A DNA stretch of 64,000 bases from Roseofilum casamattae BLCC-M143 (GCF_030068455.1 NZ_JAQOSQ010000012.1:62001-126000); one strand, 5' to 3'; numbered from the stretch's first letter, positions 44,373 to 53,927 are shown. Translations and numbers: made by a program. Notes: generated by a model from the letters alone, not told the origin.

Positions 44373-45131
44373 ATGAAGCCAAATGCGGTTCCCGATCGCC
44401 CAGACAACTTAACGGCTCCCTCTGCACCGAAGAGTCGCATCATCAGTCGGGTACTTTCACCGGCGTTGCAGCTTTGGCTGCGATCGCAGGCCGAGCAGAT
44501 TGAAGACTTGCAGCTCGACATTGCAGCCGGCGATCGGCAAATCCTCTCCGGCCTCATTCCTCACGTCACCGTCAAAGCGAAGAAAGCCATCTATCAAGGC
44601 TTGCATTTAAGTCAAATTAATCTGGAAGCGGATACCATTCACACGAACTTGCCGCAAATACTACGACGCAAACCCCTGCGGTTGCTCTCTCCCATCCAAG
44701 CCAAAGGACAAATCCGCATTACGGCGCGAGAGTTGGCGGACTCTTTATTTCCGGAAAGCTTGCTCTGGCAAGGACTGACAGATTTTTTACGCGAGTTAAT
44801 TAAAGCCACGGGAGCCGATCCGGAACCCCTACTCTCCGGGAGTACCCTACAATGGCAGGCGATCGCTCTCGATCGCGATGGCGTTACGATTACCGGTATG
44901 TTATCGAATGCTGACAATCCTGGAACGGCGCTTTCTATCGATACTGGAGTCGAGGCGATCGCCGGTGGTTGTTTGCGTTTGGCTCCCTTAACCATTCAAG
45001 CGTCGGAAACATTAGGTTTGAGCGATCTAGAGAGCTTTGACGTAGATTTAGGGAATGAAACGACCATCTCGACTTTGGAGATTACTCCCGAGGGATTGTT
45101 TTGCGTGGGTGCGATCGCAATCTTGCCTTGA
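44373..45131 (+). CDS. DUF2993 (LmeA-like) phospholipid-binding protein
   Basis: This 252-residue protein belongs to DUF2993, related to mycobacterial LmeA and the lipid-binding TULIP-like fold. Typical blocks are ILSGLIPHVTVKAKKAIYQGLHLSQINLEA and GQIRITARELADSL, and LDRDGVTITGMLSN later. No clear signal peptide is present. Lipid binding is inferred from the family. The ATG at 44373 is preferred to the TTG at 44367. The gene is divergent from the DUF4912 gene, with 300 bases between the chosen starts; that gap holds a TTGAC/GTCAA inverted repeat at 44240-44256 and no gene. Confidence 0.82.
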   Translation: MKPNAVPDRPDNLTAPSAPKSRIISRVLSPALQLWLRSQAEQIEDLQLDIAAGDRQILSGLIPHVTVKAKKAIYQGLHLSQINLEADTIHTNLPQILRRKPLRLLSPIQAKGQIRITARELADSLFPESLLWQGLTDFLRELIKATGADPEPLLSGSTLQWQAIALDRDGVTITGMLSNADNPGTALSIDTGVEAIAGGCLRLAPLTIQASETLGLSDLESFDVDLGNETTISTLEITPEGLFCVGAIAILP

Positions 45132-45208
45132 GATCCATGAGAGTTTGAGAACACCACCGCTAGCATCATACCAAGTCCGTTTTATTGAGGATGTTTTCGG
45201 GTTCTGCT

Positions 45209-45236
45209 GTAGAGACAAGGCATGCCTTGTCTCTAC
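45209..45236. repeat. Perfect 28-bp dispersed palindrome
   Basis: GTAGAGACAAGGCA and its complement form an uninterrupted palindrome. Elements beginning GTAGAGAC are widespread in cyanobacterial genomes. It lies between convergent genes, where it could act as a bidirectional terminator. Confidence 0.75.
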
Positions 45237-45262
45237 GGGGTTGCGGGTTTAAACTGTTGTAA

Positions 45263-46411
45263 TTACCCTAAAACTTTTGCCGCAGCGCTAACACCAGCAC
45301 CGGGAGTAAAGCCAGTATCGCCTAACTGTTGCAAGGTGGCTTCTAAGGCAGAAATACAGGTGAGGATATCGCGATCGCCAATAAAGCCAAGATGACCGAT
45401 GCGGAAGATTTTACCTTTCAAATGGTCTTGTCCGCCAGCGAGAGCAATATTAAACTGTTTGCGCATGGTGGAGCGAATTTTCTCGGCTTCCACTCGTTCC
45501 GGAGCCACAGCCGTTACTGCTGGACTCGCCACATCATCCGAGGCAAATAGGGACAGTCCTAACGCTTTAACCGCTTCCCGAATGGCAGTTTTCGACCGTT
45601 GATGGCGGCTGAAGACCTGTTCTAATCCTTCCGCTTTCAGCATTTGCAACGCCACTTGCAAGCCATAGAAGAGATTGACAGGAGGAGTAAACGGGTTGCT
45701 ATCTTTCGCCGCGCTCTTGCTGTACATTCCCAAATCTAAATAAAATTTGGGTAAGGTCGCCGTTTTGTAAGCCTCCCAAGCTTTCGGACTCACCGAAACA
45801 AATCCCAATCCCGGAGGAATCATGTAACCTTTCTGCGAACCGGAAGCGACTACATCCAATCCCCATTCATCCACGGGAACGCTAATGGCTCCTAAACTAG
45901 TAACCGCATCCACCATCATCAACGCCGTGCCGTGAGTTTTAACATAGCCATTAATGGTTTGCAGATCGTTAATTACCCCTGTGGAGGTTTCGGAATGGGT
46001 AATAATAACGGCTTTAATTTCTTTATTGGCATCTGCTTCCAGGGTTTGCCGGAACTGTTCGGTATCTAACGGCTGTCCCCATTCAGCGGAAATGACCTCT
46101 ACATTCAGATTATAAGCTTTCGCAACTTTCGCCCAGCGATCGCCAAACTTACCATTACTGCCGACCAAAACGCGATCGCCAGCACTGAGGAAATTGATAA
46201 TTCCCGCTTCCATGGCTGAGGTTCCGCTACCAGCAACAATTAATACATCATTTGTCGTTTGGTGCAGCCACTTGAGGTGTTCGGTCACCTCTTTCATAAT
46301 CAGGCTAAAGTCGCCGCTCCGGTGACCGATGGTTGGTTTCGCCATCGCTAACAATACCGGATCGGGAACCGGGGTTGGTCCCGGAATCATCAACATTAAA
46401 TCATCATCCAT
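45263..46411 (-). CDS. Class V aminotransferase (alanine-glyoxylate type)
   Basis: This 382-residue PLP enzyme belongs to the alanine-glyoxylate/serine-pyruvate aminotransferase family. The start LMLMIPGPTPVPDPVLLAM is typical, the PLP-phosphate segment is VAGSGTSAMEAGI, the Asp that pairs with the pyridine nitrogen lies in MMVDAVTSLGA, and the Schiff-base lysine in SGSQKGYMIPPG. In cyanobacteria it may work in photorespiration, converting glyoxylate to glycine; older annotations call it a soluble hydrogenase subunit. GGAGA upstream supports the ATG at 46411. Confidence 0.92.
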   Translation of the reverse strand: MDDDLMLMIPGPTPVPDPVLLAMAKPTIGHRSGDFSLIMKEVTEHLKWLHQTTNDVLIVAGSGTSAMEAGIINFLSAGDRVLVGSNGKFGDRWAKVAKAYNLNVEVISAEWGQPLDTEQFRQTLEADANKEIKAVIITHSETSTGVINDLQTINGYVKTHGTALMMVDAVTSLGAISVPVDEWGLDVVASGSQKGYMIPPGLGFVSVSPKAWEAYKTATLPKFYLDLGMYSKSAAKDSNPFTPPVNLFYGLQVALQMLKAEGLEQVFSRHQRSKTAIREAVKALGLSLFASDDVASPAVTAVAPERVEAEKIRSTMRKQFNIALAGGQDHLKGKIFRIGHLGFIGDRDILTCISALEATLQQLGDTGFTPGAGVSAAAKVLG

Positions 46412-46640
46412 GATGAGGTCTCCTGCAAAGGTGAGGGGCAATTTACCATACTACAAGGAAGAGGGAAGTGGGGAAAGGGAGAGTCCGGGAGCAAATGAAG
46501 CGGTGCTAGACTAAACCATACCACAGTAGGCGATCGCCAGCGAGGTCTTCCATTATGACTCAAGCTATTGTTCCCGCAACCGCAGCGAGTATCGATTATT
46601 TGAATCAATTATAAATTGCGATCGCAACCTCTTCCCCGAA

Positions 46641-47150
46641 CTAAAATCGCAAACCAACGCCGCCTTGCAGAGAAACGGCTGTATCTCCACTATCGCGATA
46701 GGCATCAAAAGCAATCACGGCATTGCCAAAAATGACCGCATTACTCGATGGAATCATATAATCGATACCGGGTTGCAGTGCAAACGCATTTTGATTGCCG
46801 AGGGGAGAAGGCTCGTCGCCATCGGCAAAGGAATATCCCGCGCCGATATAAGCATCGGTTTGCCAGTTAATCGGAAAATCGTAGGAAACCGTGGGAACAA
46901 CTGCCGAAGAACCGCTGAGGAAAAAGCCTTGCACGCGCATGGAGATGGGAACTTCCAGGAACTTGTAGCGAACGGCAATGACGCCACCTATTTTGCGATC
47001 GTCACCGCCACCATCGACCAAACCAAATGCCGGCCCGACGCCGATGTAGCTGCCATAAGCGGCTTGCGCTTGTGCCGGTTCTGGGTTAGACAATAGGGAG
47101 GTGACGGCGATCGCGATCGTGCCGACTATTCCCGGTATATAACGCTTCAT
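46641..47150 (-). CDS. Outer membrane beta-barrel-like exported protein
   Basis: This 169-residue protein has a signal peptide (MKRYIPGIVGTIAIAVTSLL, cleavage after AQAQA). The mature part consists of alternating amphipathic strands with Gly turns (YIGVGPAFGLVDGGG, IGGVIAVRYKFLEVPISMRVQGF, AYIGAGYSFADGD) and ends in a terminal Phe (LQGGVGLRF), the signal for BAM-mediated insertion. This is a small outer membrane barrel of unknown role. GGAG upstream of ATG 47150 supports the start. Confidence 0.8.
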   Translation of the reverse strand: MKRYIPGIVGTIAIAVTSLLSNPEPAQAQAAYGSYIGVGPAFGLVDGGGDDRKIGGVIAVRYKFLEVPISMRVQGFFLSGSSAVVPTVSYDFPINWQTDAYIGAGYSFADGDEPSPLGNQNAFALQPGIDYMIPSSNAVIFGNAVIAFDAYRDSGDTAVSLQGGVGLRF

Positions 47151-47209
47151 GCTCTCCACTCCTCTATGCAAACGATCTCTATACTATATTTTGTCTGAGT
47201 TTAACGCAA

Positions 47210-48418
47210 TTAAGAACTAACCTCCCGAGATTGCAACAGTTCCGTTACCTTACACAAAGCATCCACTAAACAGTCTAAATGCTGGCGATCGTGAGTTGCC
47301 ATCAAGGAGAGGCGAATCCGACTGGTGGGAACGGTGGGGGGACGAATGGCGGGAGCGAAAATCTGGCGATCGCGCAACTGCTGTCCCACCTGTAGCGCTT
47401 CCTGGGGCGTTTCTAGAGGCAGGCAAATAATTGGAGTATCCGATGCGATCGCCTGCCACTGAGGACAGCGCAACTTTAACTGCTCTTGCAGATAAGTAAT
47501 GTTATCCCAAAGACGCTGCCGGCGTTCCGGTTCGGTTTGGATTAACGCGATCGCTTTCTTGGCAGCAGCAGTATCTGCCGGAGAGAGACCGGTGGTATAA
47601 ATCCAACTGGGGGCACGGTTGCGCAGATAGTCAATGAGGGTTGCGCTACCGGCTGCATAACCGCCCAAACTGCCGAGGGCTTTGCTGAGGGTTCCAATTT
47701 GAATTAATTCGCTTCCCGACGCCTGGAAATGCTCGACAACCCCCGCTCCGCTAATGCCGAAGACGCCGGTGGCATGGGCTTCGTCCAGGAGCAGCATCGA
47801 GTCATAGGTTTCGGCGATCGCCAATAGCTCGGGAACGGGACACAGATCCCCATCCATACTGAAGAGACTGTCTGCGGTAATCAAACAGCGGCGATATTCG
47901 TGACGCACCTGTTGCAAGCGAGCGGTTAACTCCTCCATGTCGTTATGGCGAAACGAAATAACCGTAGCACCGCTGAGGGTTGCCCCATGTTTCAGGCTGG
48001 AGTGGTTATATTCGTCACTGAGAATGAGGTCGCGCTTACCGACAACAGCGGCAATCGTGCCCAGATTCGCCAAATAGCCGGAACTAAAGACGATCGCATC
48101 TTCCGTCTGCTTTAAATTGGCGATCGCGCGCTCCAACTCTCGATGCAACGGGCGATGGCCGCTGAGCAAGCGAGAACCGGTGCTTCCCGTACCGTATCGT
48201 TCGGTTGCCTTTATTGCTGCTGCGATGAGTCGGCGATCGCCAGCCAATCCCAAATAGTCATTGCTGGCAAAATTAATGACATCTTGTCCCTGCAATTGTA
48301 CGACTGGTCCCGGCAATCCTTCAATGTCTCGCACTTCTCGATACCAGTTCGCGCGCGCGATCGTATCTAATGCATCCCTCGCCCAACTATAAGCTGACTT
48401 CTGACTACTACGTTCCAA
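47210..48418 (-). CDS. bioF: 8-amino-7-oxononanoate synthase (KAPA synthase)
   Basis: This PLP enzyme of about 402 residues condenses pimeloyl thioester with alanine in biotin synthesis. Blocks include [31 protein letters not shown], the PLP-stacking His in [22 protein letters not shown], and the Schiff-base lysine in [18 protein letters not shown]. The start is uncertain because no ATG precedes the conserved part: I chose TTG 48418, with GGAG eight bases upstream. A TTG at 48481 would translate a dispersed repeat. The family paralogue 2-amino-3-ketobutyrate ligase is possible, but the sequence favours BioF. Confidence 0.9.
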   Translation of the reverse strand: MERSSQKSAYSWARDALDTIARANWYREVRDIEGLPGPVVQLQGQDVINFASNDYLGLAGDRRLIAAAIKATERYGTGSTGSRLLSGHRPLHRELERAIANLKQTEDAIVFSSGYLANLGTIAAVVGKRDLILSDEYNHSSLKHGATLSGATVISFRHNDMEELTARLQQVRHEYRRCLITADSLFSMDGDLCPVPELLAIAETYDSMLLLDEAHATGVFGISGAGVVEHFQASGSELIQIGTLSKALGSLGGYAAGSATLIDYLRNRAPSWIYTTGLSPADTAAAKKAIALIQTEPERRQRLWDNITYLQEQLKLRCPQWQAIASDTPIICLPLETPQEALQVGQQLRDRQIFAPAIRPPTVPTSRIRLSLMATHDRQHLDCLVDALCKVTELLQSREVSS

Positions 48419-48566
48419 CCACCAATCTCCATTTTTAATTGATATTAAGTATCCGGGCAAGGTGGGCAGGGAAATTGGCAATCTTATTTAACAGTTACAC
48501 AAATTTCCTGCCCACCCTACAATCTTTCCAACCACTAATCTCCATTTTGAATTTTGAATTGATATC
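48413..48566. repeat. Direct repeat flanking an inverted repeat at the bioF 5' end
   Basis: A segment at 48413-48446 (TTCCAACCACCAATCTCC onwards) recurs at 48526-48566 with one mismatch over the first 22 bases and a short insertion. Between them lie inverted arms GGTGGGCAGG (48461-48470) and CCTGCCCACC (48507-48516), the same element type as at 39049. The repeat overlaps the bioF 5' end and the 3' end of the small upstream gene. Confidence 0.75.
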
Positions 48567-48798
48567 CATTCTCCTGTTTCCGTTCGGAAATTAGCTCATC
48601 CGCTAGGTTGCGACCTTCAGGAACGTATTGTCTCAGGAGAGCTTGAGCTGTTTCGACAGACACCACAGTCTTCGATGCAATTGGGCGATCTTCTACGACC
48701 AAAAGAGCATTGTATTCTCCTTCTGCCATATCGACAGGAATATCCAGAGATAGCCTGCGATCGCTCGCGATTGTCACTCGTATATCCAGAGTTTTCAT
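48535..48798 (-). CDS. Small antitoxin-like protein
   Basis: An 87-residue protein with an N-terminal beta hairpin (LDIRVTIASDRRLSLDIPVDM) and a C-terminal helical part ending VPEGRNLADELISERKQEN. This layout, and the motif ADELISERKQE, resemble cyanobacterial antitoxins of PIN-type modules. No toxin gene is adjacent, so it may be an orphan. The final residues (YQFKIQNGD) are encoded by the repeat that also starts bioF. Function is an inference. Confidence 0.6.
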   Translation of the reverse strand: MKTLDIRVTIASDRRLSLDIPVDMAEGEYNALLVVEDRPIASKTVVSVETAQALLRQYVPEGRNLADELISERKQENGYQFKIQNGD

Positions 48799-48840
48799 TA
48801 TCTGTATAATCGCTTTTGGTTCATTCCTAACGATAGCATA

Positions 48841-49491
48841 CTAAGCATTTGCCGATTGCTGTTTCTGCTGTTTCAGATACTCGAATACAGATTTATCGCC
48901 AATATCGGGAGGAATGGGTTGGATGAGTTTGCGCGCAGCAAAAATAAGGAAGAAAATCGCCCAAGCGCCTAACATAATTTGTTGCGCTAAGGGAGATAAA
49001 ACTCCGAACAAAGTACCGAGGAGCAAACCGGGAACCAGAGGCGTAAGAAACTTAGTTTCAATGCGGTTAAAACAAAAGGCTTCTTTGAAGTAAATTCCAG
49101 TTAACGCAGCAAAGGTAAAACCAATACCGAATATAGTAATTGGAGTATTATAAATGGTCAGGGCAAGGGGTTGCGGATCGTAAAGACTGAAGACAATTCC
49201 AGAAATAATCCCGATCGCCAGAAAGAGTTGTAGTGCTCGATGGAGAACGGCTAAGTAGATGTGGATGGTAAAGAGGCTAACTCCGAGGGAGAGAGCGAAG
49301 ATGAAGTAGAGTGGAGTGAGCCAGGAAAGCCAAGCTGGATTCAGATCGGGCCAGAGAACCAGGAGCGTTGCGATCGCAAAACTCATTGCCGCAACGGTTA
49401 GTCCCGCGCGATAGATCTTCACTTCTTGGCGATCGTCATCCGTAATGGTGAATTCGCCAAATTGACCTTGATAAACGATGGATTCTTCCAT
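48841..49491 (-). CDS. DUF2301 integral membrane protein
   Basis: This 216-residue protein has six or so hydrophobic helices. The N-terminal block QGQFGEFTITDDDRQEVKIYRAGLT and the central GIYFKEAFCFNRIETKFLTPLVPGLLLG match DUF2301, a cyanobacterial and plastid membrane family of unknown function. The start at 49491 (MEESIVYQGQ) lies just before the conserved block. It precedes the small antitoxin-like gene and follows the CYTH gene in the same direction with 44 bases between. Confidence 0.87.
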   Translation of the reverse strand: MEESIVYQGQFGEFTITDDDRQEVKIYRAGLTVAAMSFAIATLLVLWPDLNPAWLSWLTPLYFIFALSLGVSLFTIHIYLAVLHRALQLFLAIGIISGIVFSLYDPQPLALTIYNTPITIFGIGFTFAALTGIYFKEAFCFNRIETKFLTPLVPGLLLGTLFGVLSPLAQQIMLGAWAIFFLIFAARKLIQPIPPDIGDKSVFEYLKQQKQQSANA

Positions 49492-49535
49492 TAGATTTTC
49501 TCCAATATTAAGGATTAATGTTCAACTTGAAAACC

Positions 49536-50021
49536 TCAATTTTCGTTCTCCCATTGAGTGTAAGGATGTTGGGCGAGATAGGCATTAAAGTAACGAGCAT
49601 CTTCCGAAACTTCTTCACCCACCCAGTCCGGTAGTGCGATCGCTTGATTCGCATCCGCGAGTTCCACTTCCGCAACAATCAATCCTTCGTTTTCGCCGGA
49701 AAACTCGTCAATTTCCCATAGGGTTCCCTTCCAGTTTACCCGGTAGCGTATTTTATCAATTTGCGGGCGATCGCACAGATGCTCCAACATTTCCTCCGCA
49801 TCTTCGCGCGGGATCGGATATTCGTATTCTAAGCGATGAATGCCCGCCGAACCTTCTGCCAGCGCTTTCATGGTGAGATAACCTTTGTCTCCAGCAACGC
49901 GCACGCGCACGGTTGTCTTATTCTCCGTGCGAATATATCCCTGACGATAGCGCACTCCCGTACCCAGATTGCGCCATCCTTCGCCATTAATCAAAAATTT
50001 GCGTTCGATCTCAATTGCCAT
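49536..50021 (-). CDS. CYTH domain triphosphatase
   Basis: This 161-residue protein is a triphosphate tunnel metalloenzyme. The signature ExExK lies at the start (AIEIERKFLI), followed by conserved Arg/Lys rows (YRQGYI, TTVRVRVAGDKGYLTMK), YEYPIPREDAEEML and the acidic WEIDEFSGENEGLIVAEVEL. Bacterial and cyanobacterial CYTH proteins of this length usually hydrolyse inorganic triphosphate or thiamine triphosphate rather than acting as adenylate cyclase. All metal-binding glutamates appear intact. Confidence 0.92.
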   Translation of the reverse strand: MAIEIERKFLINGEGWRNLGTGVRYRQGYIRTENKTTVRVRVAGDKGYLTMKALAEGSAGIHRLEYEYPIPREDAEEMLEHLCDRPQIDKIRYRVNWKGTLWEIDEFSGENEGLIVAEVELADANQAIALPDWVGEEVSEDARYFNAYLAQHPYTQWENEN

Positions 50022-50192
50022 AACCTTTACTTTCTCGTTATCAATACGCTCTTAATTAGTTAATCTCATAACCATAAACTTGCTACGAATTGCCTATGTC
50101 ATGTTACCATATTGCCGTCGCTGATAAATGAGCAAGTCCCTCATTTTGTTGTTAAGTCAATAGAAATCACCTCAAAGAAAAGCCTAACAGTT

Positions 50193-50927
50193 ATGACCAT
50201 CAATAAATACGATGACATTGCCGAGTATTATGACGCCACGATGACGAATGGGTATTACGACTATCCGAAAGAAGCTCAGTCCCTCAACTCTATCCTCAAA
50301 AGTCGGAAAAAACTTCTCGAAATAGGAGTGGGAACGGGATTGCTTGCAGAAAAACTGCTGGAATTAGATCCCAGCTATGAGATAACTGGTATAGATTTTA
50401 CTCCTGCTATGTTAGACCGGAGTAAAGCTCGTTTGGGAAATCGGGCAAAGGTAGTAGAAGGTAATGTGTTATCAATGAATTTGCAAGAATCTTTTGATTG
50501 CATATATTCCCATGGGGGGCCGGCAGGTGTATGTCGGGTTGGTAAGGATTACCACTTATACAGTTTTCTGCCCAATTTTGAGGACACTGTTAAAATGTTA
50601 AACAATATTGCCCGCCATTTAGTTGATGGAGGCTGGTTTGTCCTTAACATTCAAGCAGAAGAAATTGATGCAGATGGCGAGCAAGACATTGGCAACGGCA
50701 TTGTTTACGCTCAACAAAAGCATCTCGATTTCCTAGAGAATAAAGAAATGTACTTTTGGGAAACCGACTATTCTTTCAAAAAAGAAGGTGCAATCCTTGC
50801 TAAGGATCGCCATAAGTTTTTAATGCTGTATGGCCAACTTGTAGAAGAGACGATGAAGGCGGCAGGGTTGAAGTTGAAAGAGGCGACTCCCGACGATTTA
50901 TATATGGTTTACGAGAAAGTAATCTAA
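50193..50927 (+). CDS. Class I SAM-dependent methyltransferase
   Basis: This 244-residue protein is a Rossmann-fold methyltransferase. Motif I is LLEIGVGTGLLAEKL (about residues 38-52), motif II EITGIDFTPAML and motif III-like FDCIYSHGGPAGV. The start at ATG 50193 begins the conserved helical cap (YDDIAEYYDATM); upstream codons are not conserved. The substrate is unknown. It lies 60 bases before a PLP-dependent decarboxylase on the same strand. The gene has no HIP1 site, which sets it apart from its neighbours and may indicate recent acquisition. Confidence 0.85.
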   Translation: MTINKYDDIAEYYDATMTNGYYDYPKEAQSLNSILKSRKKLLEIGVGTGLLAEKLLELDPSYEITGIDFTPAMLDRSKARLGNRAKVVEGNVLSMNLQESFDCIYSHGGPAGVCRVGKDYHLYSFLPNFEDTVKMLNNIARHLVDGGWFVLNIQAEEIDADGEQDIGNGIVYAQQKHLDFLENKEMYFWETDYSFKKEGAILAKDRHKFLMLYGQLVEETMKAAGLKLKEATPDDLYMVYEKVI

Positions 50928-50987
50928 AAATTCGAGTTCGACGTCACGAGAAAAAATTATTCACAACAATTAAAATTTGGCAGTAGC

Positions 50988-52211
50988 ATGAGATCGATTG
51001 ACGATAACAACCAAGAAATAAAAGACGAGTGGCGAGATGATGTAACTGAATTTAGAAATTGGATGGAAATTTCTCCAATGATTCCTGAGACATTGTTCGA
51101 GATTGCCACTGATATTCCCACCCCGGCACTTGTGTACGACCTAGATGCGATCGCTGACACTGTAACGGCTTTACGAAACGATCTCAGCCAAATTCCGAAT
51201 AGTGAGCTTTGTTTGGCTGTCAAAGCAAACCGCTGCCCATCTGTGTTGCGTCATATGGCTAAACTTGGGCTAGGAGCAGACATTGCCAGCATACAAGAGC
51301 TAGACGCTGCCTTAGCAGCAGGGCTGCGGCCAATCTACGCTACAGCACCAGGTTTCTCAGTTGCCGACCTGAAGCGCTTGGCAGCTGAGGGCGTGATTCC
51401 AGATTTGTGCAGTCTGTCCCAGTTGCGTGTCTGGTGTGAAAGCGTTAACCCAAATAAAAGAGTTGGGCTTCGACTTCGCCTTCCTGTTCGCGAAGATTCC
51501 AAGGCTAAGAATGTAGTAACCAAGTGGAGTAGATTTGGAGTCGATCCAAAAGATCCCGGTCTACACAGACTAATACAAACCCATGAGCTTGAGGTCGTCC
51601 ATCTTCATGTTCATGAAGGTGAAACGTTTTCAGAAGCCGATCTGCATCAGACCCTTGATTTTCTAGTATCTTGCTTGGAAATCTTTCCTAAAGTTGAAGT
51701 GCTTAATCTCGGTGGGGGTTGGGCTTACCTCTTCCATCTACAAAAATCTGAAGCACAACGGGTTTGGGATCTATTCAATAAAACCATGACTCGTATCAAC
51801 AACCAGCGCCAGCAACCAGTGCGGCTTGCGATCGAGCCAGGAATGCTATTGACTATGATGGCGGGCTATCTGGTTGCAGAGGTCAAAGCAGCAGACGATC
51901 GCCCCTCTGGGCATCGCATTGTTGTTTTAGATACCTCGGCTTGGAATTTGATGTTCTGGGCACCACGTCCAGCAGTTGCTCGGATTCCTTTCCGAGAAGG
52001 ACCTATGCTGGTGCATGACCTGGCAGGTTGTACCTGTTATGAGACAGATTATTTTTGTCAAAACGAAAAGATGGCGAGAGTGGAAGTTGGCGATCGCCTA
52101 ATCCTGAATGCATCGGGTGCTTACACGAGTAGTGTAGCACGGAGTCTGCATGGACTACCTATACCTAAAGAGTTCGTCATTCGCGACAACCGTCTATGCC
52201 AGGTTGACTAG
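50988..52211 (+). CDS. Type III PLP-dependent decarboxylase-like enzyme
   Basis: This 407-residue protein belongs to the fold III PLP enzymes (ornithine/diaminopimelate decarboxylase class). The Schiff-base lysine is in LCLAVKANRCP (about residue 79), the phosphate loop in LNLGGGWAYL, the substrate/PLP carboxylate pocket in LAIEPGMLL, and the catalytic Cys-x-x-x-Asp-like motif in GCTCYETDYF near the C-terminus. HVHEGETF replaces the usual HIGSQ. It resembles amino-acid decarboxylases of natural product and polyamine pathways more than the essential LysA; the substrate is open. The start could also be ATG 51063 or 51078. Confidence 0.85.
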   Translation: MRSIDDNNQEIKDEWRDDVTEFRNWMEISPMIPETLFEIATDIPTPALVYDLDAIADTVTALRNDLSQIPNSELCLAVKANRCPSVLRHMAKLGLGADIASIQELDAALAAGLRPIYATAPGFSVADLKRLAAEGVIPDLCSLSQLRVWCESVNPNKRVGLRLRLPVREDSKAKNVVTKWSRFGVDPKDPGLHRLIQTHELEVVHLHVHEGETFSEADLHQTLDFLVSCLEIFPKVEVLNLGGGWAYLFHLQKSEAQRVWDLFNKTMTRINNQRQQPVRLAIEPGMLLTMMAGYLVAEVKAADDRPSGHRIVVLDTSAWNLMFWAPRPAVARIPFREGPMLVHDLAGCTCYETDYFCQNEKMARVEVGDRLILNASGAYTSSVARSLHGLPIPKEFVIRDNRLCQVD

Positions 52212-52243
52212 AGAGCAGGTATGGCACCTCAAATTGACTTTAA

Positions 52244-53911
52244 TCAGTTAATCTCATAACCATAACCTTGCTCGGTTAAAAATAACTGTCGGTGACGGGC
52301 AAAATCTTCCTCACAAGTCCTTAAGGAAACCAACGTGTAAAATCTCGCCGTTCTCCCATCAGACTTTGGGCGCAAAATTCGTCCTAACCGTTGAGCTTCC
52401 TCCTGTCGAGAACCATATTTACCCGAAACTTGAATTAATACATCCGCATCGGGTAAGTCGAGGGCGAAATTTCCGACGCGAGACAAAACTAAACCCTCTA
52501 TTTCTCCATCCCGAAATTGCTGATACAGAACATCCCGTTTCTTCTGAGAAGTTTTGCCCGTAATTAGCGGAAATTTTGTCACCTCAGCTAAGGTTTTCAA
52601 TTGTTCGATATATTCCCCAATGACCAAAATTTTATGCCCTGCTTCTTCCTGGAGTAATTGTTTGACAACATCTACTTTTCCGGGGTTTTCGGCAGCAATA
52701 CGAAACTGCTGGCGACGGGGGGCAACGGCATAGCGCATCTGTTCTTCACTGTCTTGGGGAACGCGAATTTCCCGACAAGTTGCTTGCGCAATAAACCCTT
52801 GAGTTTCTAACTCCCGCCAAGGAACATCATAGCGTTTCGGTCCAATCAGAGCAAATACATCAGTTTCTCGTCCGTCTTCCCGAATTAAGGTTGCTGTTAG
52901 GCCTAATCTGCGTCGAGCTTGTAGTTCTGCCGTAACGCGGAAAACGGGAGCGGGGAGGAGGTGAACTTCATCATAAATAATTAAACCCCAAGAACGGGCT
53001 TGAAATAGAGAAAAGTGTTTAAATTCAGCGTCTTTGTTGGGTCGATAGGTGAGAATTTGATAGGTGGCGAGAGTAACCGGTGCGGTTGCTTTCATCTCTC
53101 CCGAATATTCCGCAATAATCTCTGGTGGTAGTTCGGTTTTATCGATTAATTCCCGCTTCCATTGGCGTACTGAAGTTAGGCTAGTTGTCAGAATGAGAGT
53201 ATTTTCTTGGACTTGCGCCATGGCTGCCATACCGACAATAGTTTTCCCCGCTCCACAAGGAAGACAAATAACCCCACTTCCCCCGCGAACGTGTCCTGAC
53301 TGATAGAATGTTTCAGCGGCTTCTTTTTGATAGGGGCGCAAGTTAAAAGATTGACCGCTTTTCGAGAGAGAACGCAACCTTACAGGTAACTCATCTCCTC
53401 TTACATATCCGGCTAAATCTTCGGCAGGATAACCGACTTCGATGAGCGCTTTTTTCAGCAATCCTCGATATTCAGTTTGAACTTGAAACGAAATAGGAGA
53501 AAGACGTTTATTTAGTAATGGTGCGATCGCTTCTTCTCTCAATAATAATTCTGCGAGAGGTTCGTCGGCAACGTTGAGGAGCAGGAAAAAGCCATCGTCA
53601 GACTTAACCAAGCGCGTCAGTCCATACCGCTTTCCTAATGTCTCAATTTCTTGAATAACTCCTGATGGCAGGGGATACTTCGTATGCTGTTCCAGTGCTG
53701 CAACCATTTCCTCTACCTCAAGTCCGGCTGCTCGTGCATTCCAAATACTCAAAGGAGTAAGGCGATACGTATGAATATGTTCGGGACTTTTAATCAGTTC
53801 GGCAAAAGGAGCGATCGCTTCTCGGGCAGCTCCAGCACTCAGAGAATGGGTTTCTAGAAGAATCGTGCGATCGCTTTGCACAATCAGGGCATTTTCCGGA
53901 TTGTAGGACAT
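52244..53911 (-). CDS. XPB/Ssl2-type DNA repair helicase
   Basis: This 555-residue superfamily 2 helicase carries a damage-recognition-type N-terminal domain, motif I LPCGAGKTIVG (about 225-235), the DEVH box (IIYDEVHLLP), motif III GLTAT followed by the XPB-specific RED motif (LIREDGRETDVFAL), and motif VI QRLGRILRPKSDG. It is close in layout to mycobacterial XPB (Rv0861c), a 3'-5' helicase. The gene begins 16 bases after a partner gene (53928-55781), as in mycobacteria. Repair in this host is inferred, not shown. Confidence 0.9.
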   Translation of the reverse strand: MSYNPENALIVQSDRTILLETHSLSAGAAREAIAPFAELIKSPEHIHTYRLTPLSIWNARAAGLEVEEMVAALEQHTKYPLPSGVIQEIETLGKRYGLTRLVKSDDGFFLLLNVADEPLAELLLREEAIAPLLNKRLSPISFQVQTEYRGLLKKALIEVGYPAEDLAGYVRGDELPVRLRSLSKSGQSFNLRPYQKEAAETFYQSGHVRGGSGVICLPCGAGKTIVGMAAMAQVQENTLILTTSLTSVRQWKRELIDKTELPPEIIAEYSGEMKATAPVTLATYQILTYRPNKDAEFKHFSLFQARSWGLIIYDEVHLLPAPVFRVTAELQARRRLGLTATLIREDGRETDVFALIGPKRYDVPWRELETQGFIAQATCREIRVPQDSEEQMRYAVAPRRQQFRIAAENPGKVDVVKQLLQEEAGHKILVIGEYIEQLKTLAEVTKFPLITGKTSQKKRDVLYQQFRDGEIEGLVLSRVGNFALDLPDADVLIQVSGKYGSRQEEAQRLGRILRPKSDGRTARFYTLVSLRTCEEDFARHRQLFLTEQGYGYEIN

Positions 53912-53927
53912 GGAATTTTGGGTTAAT

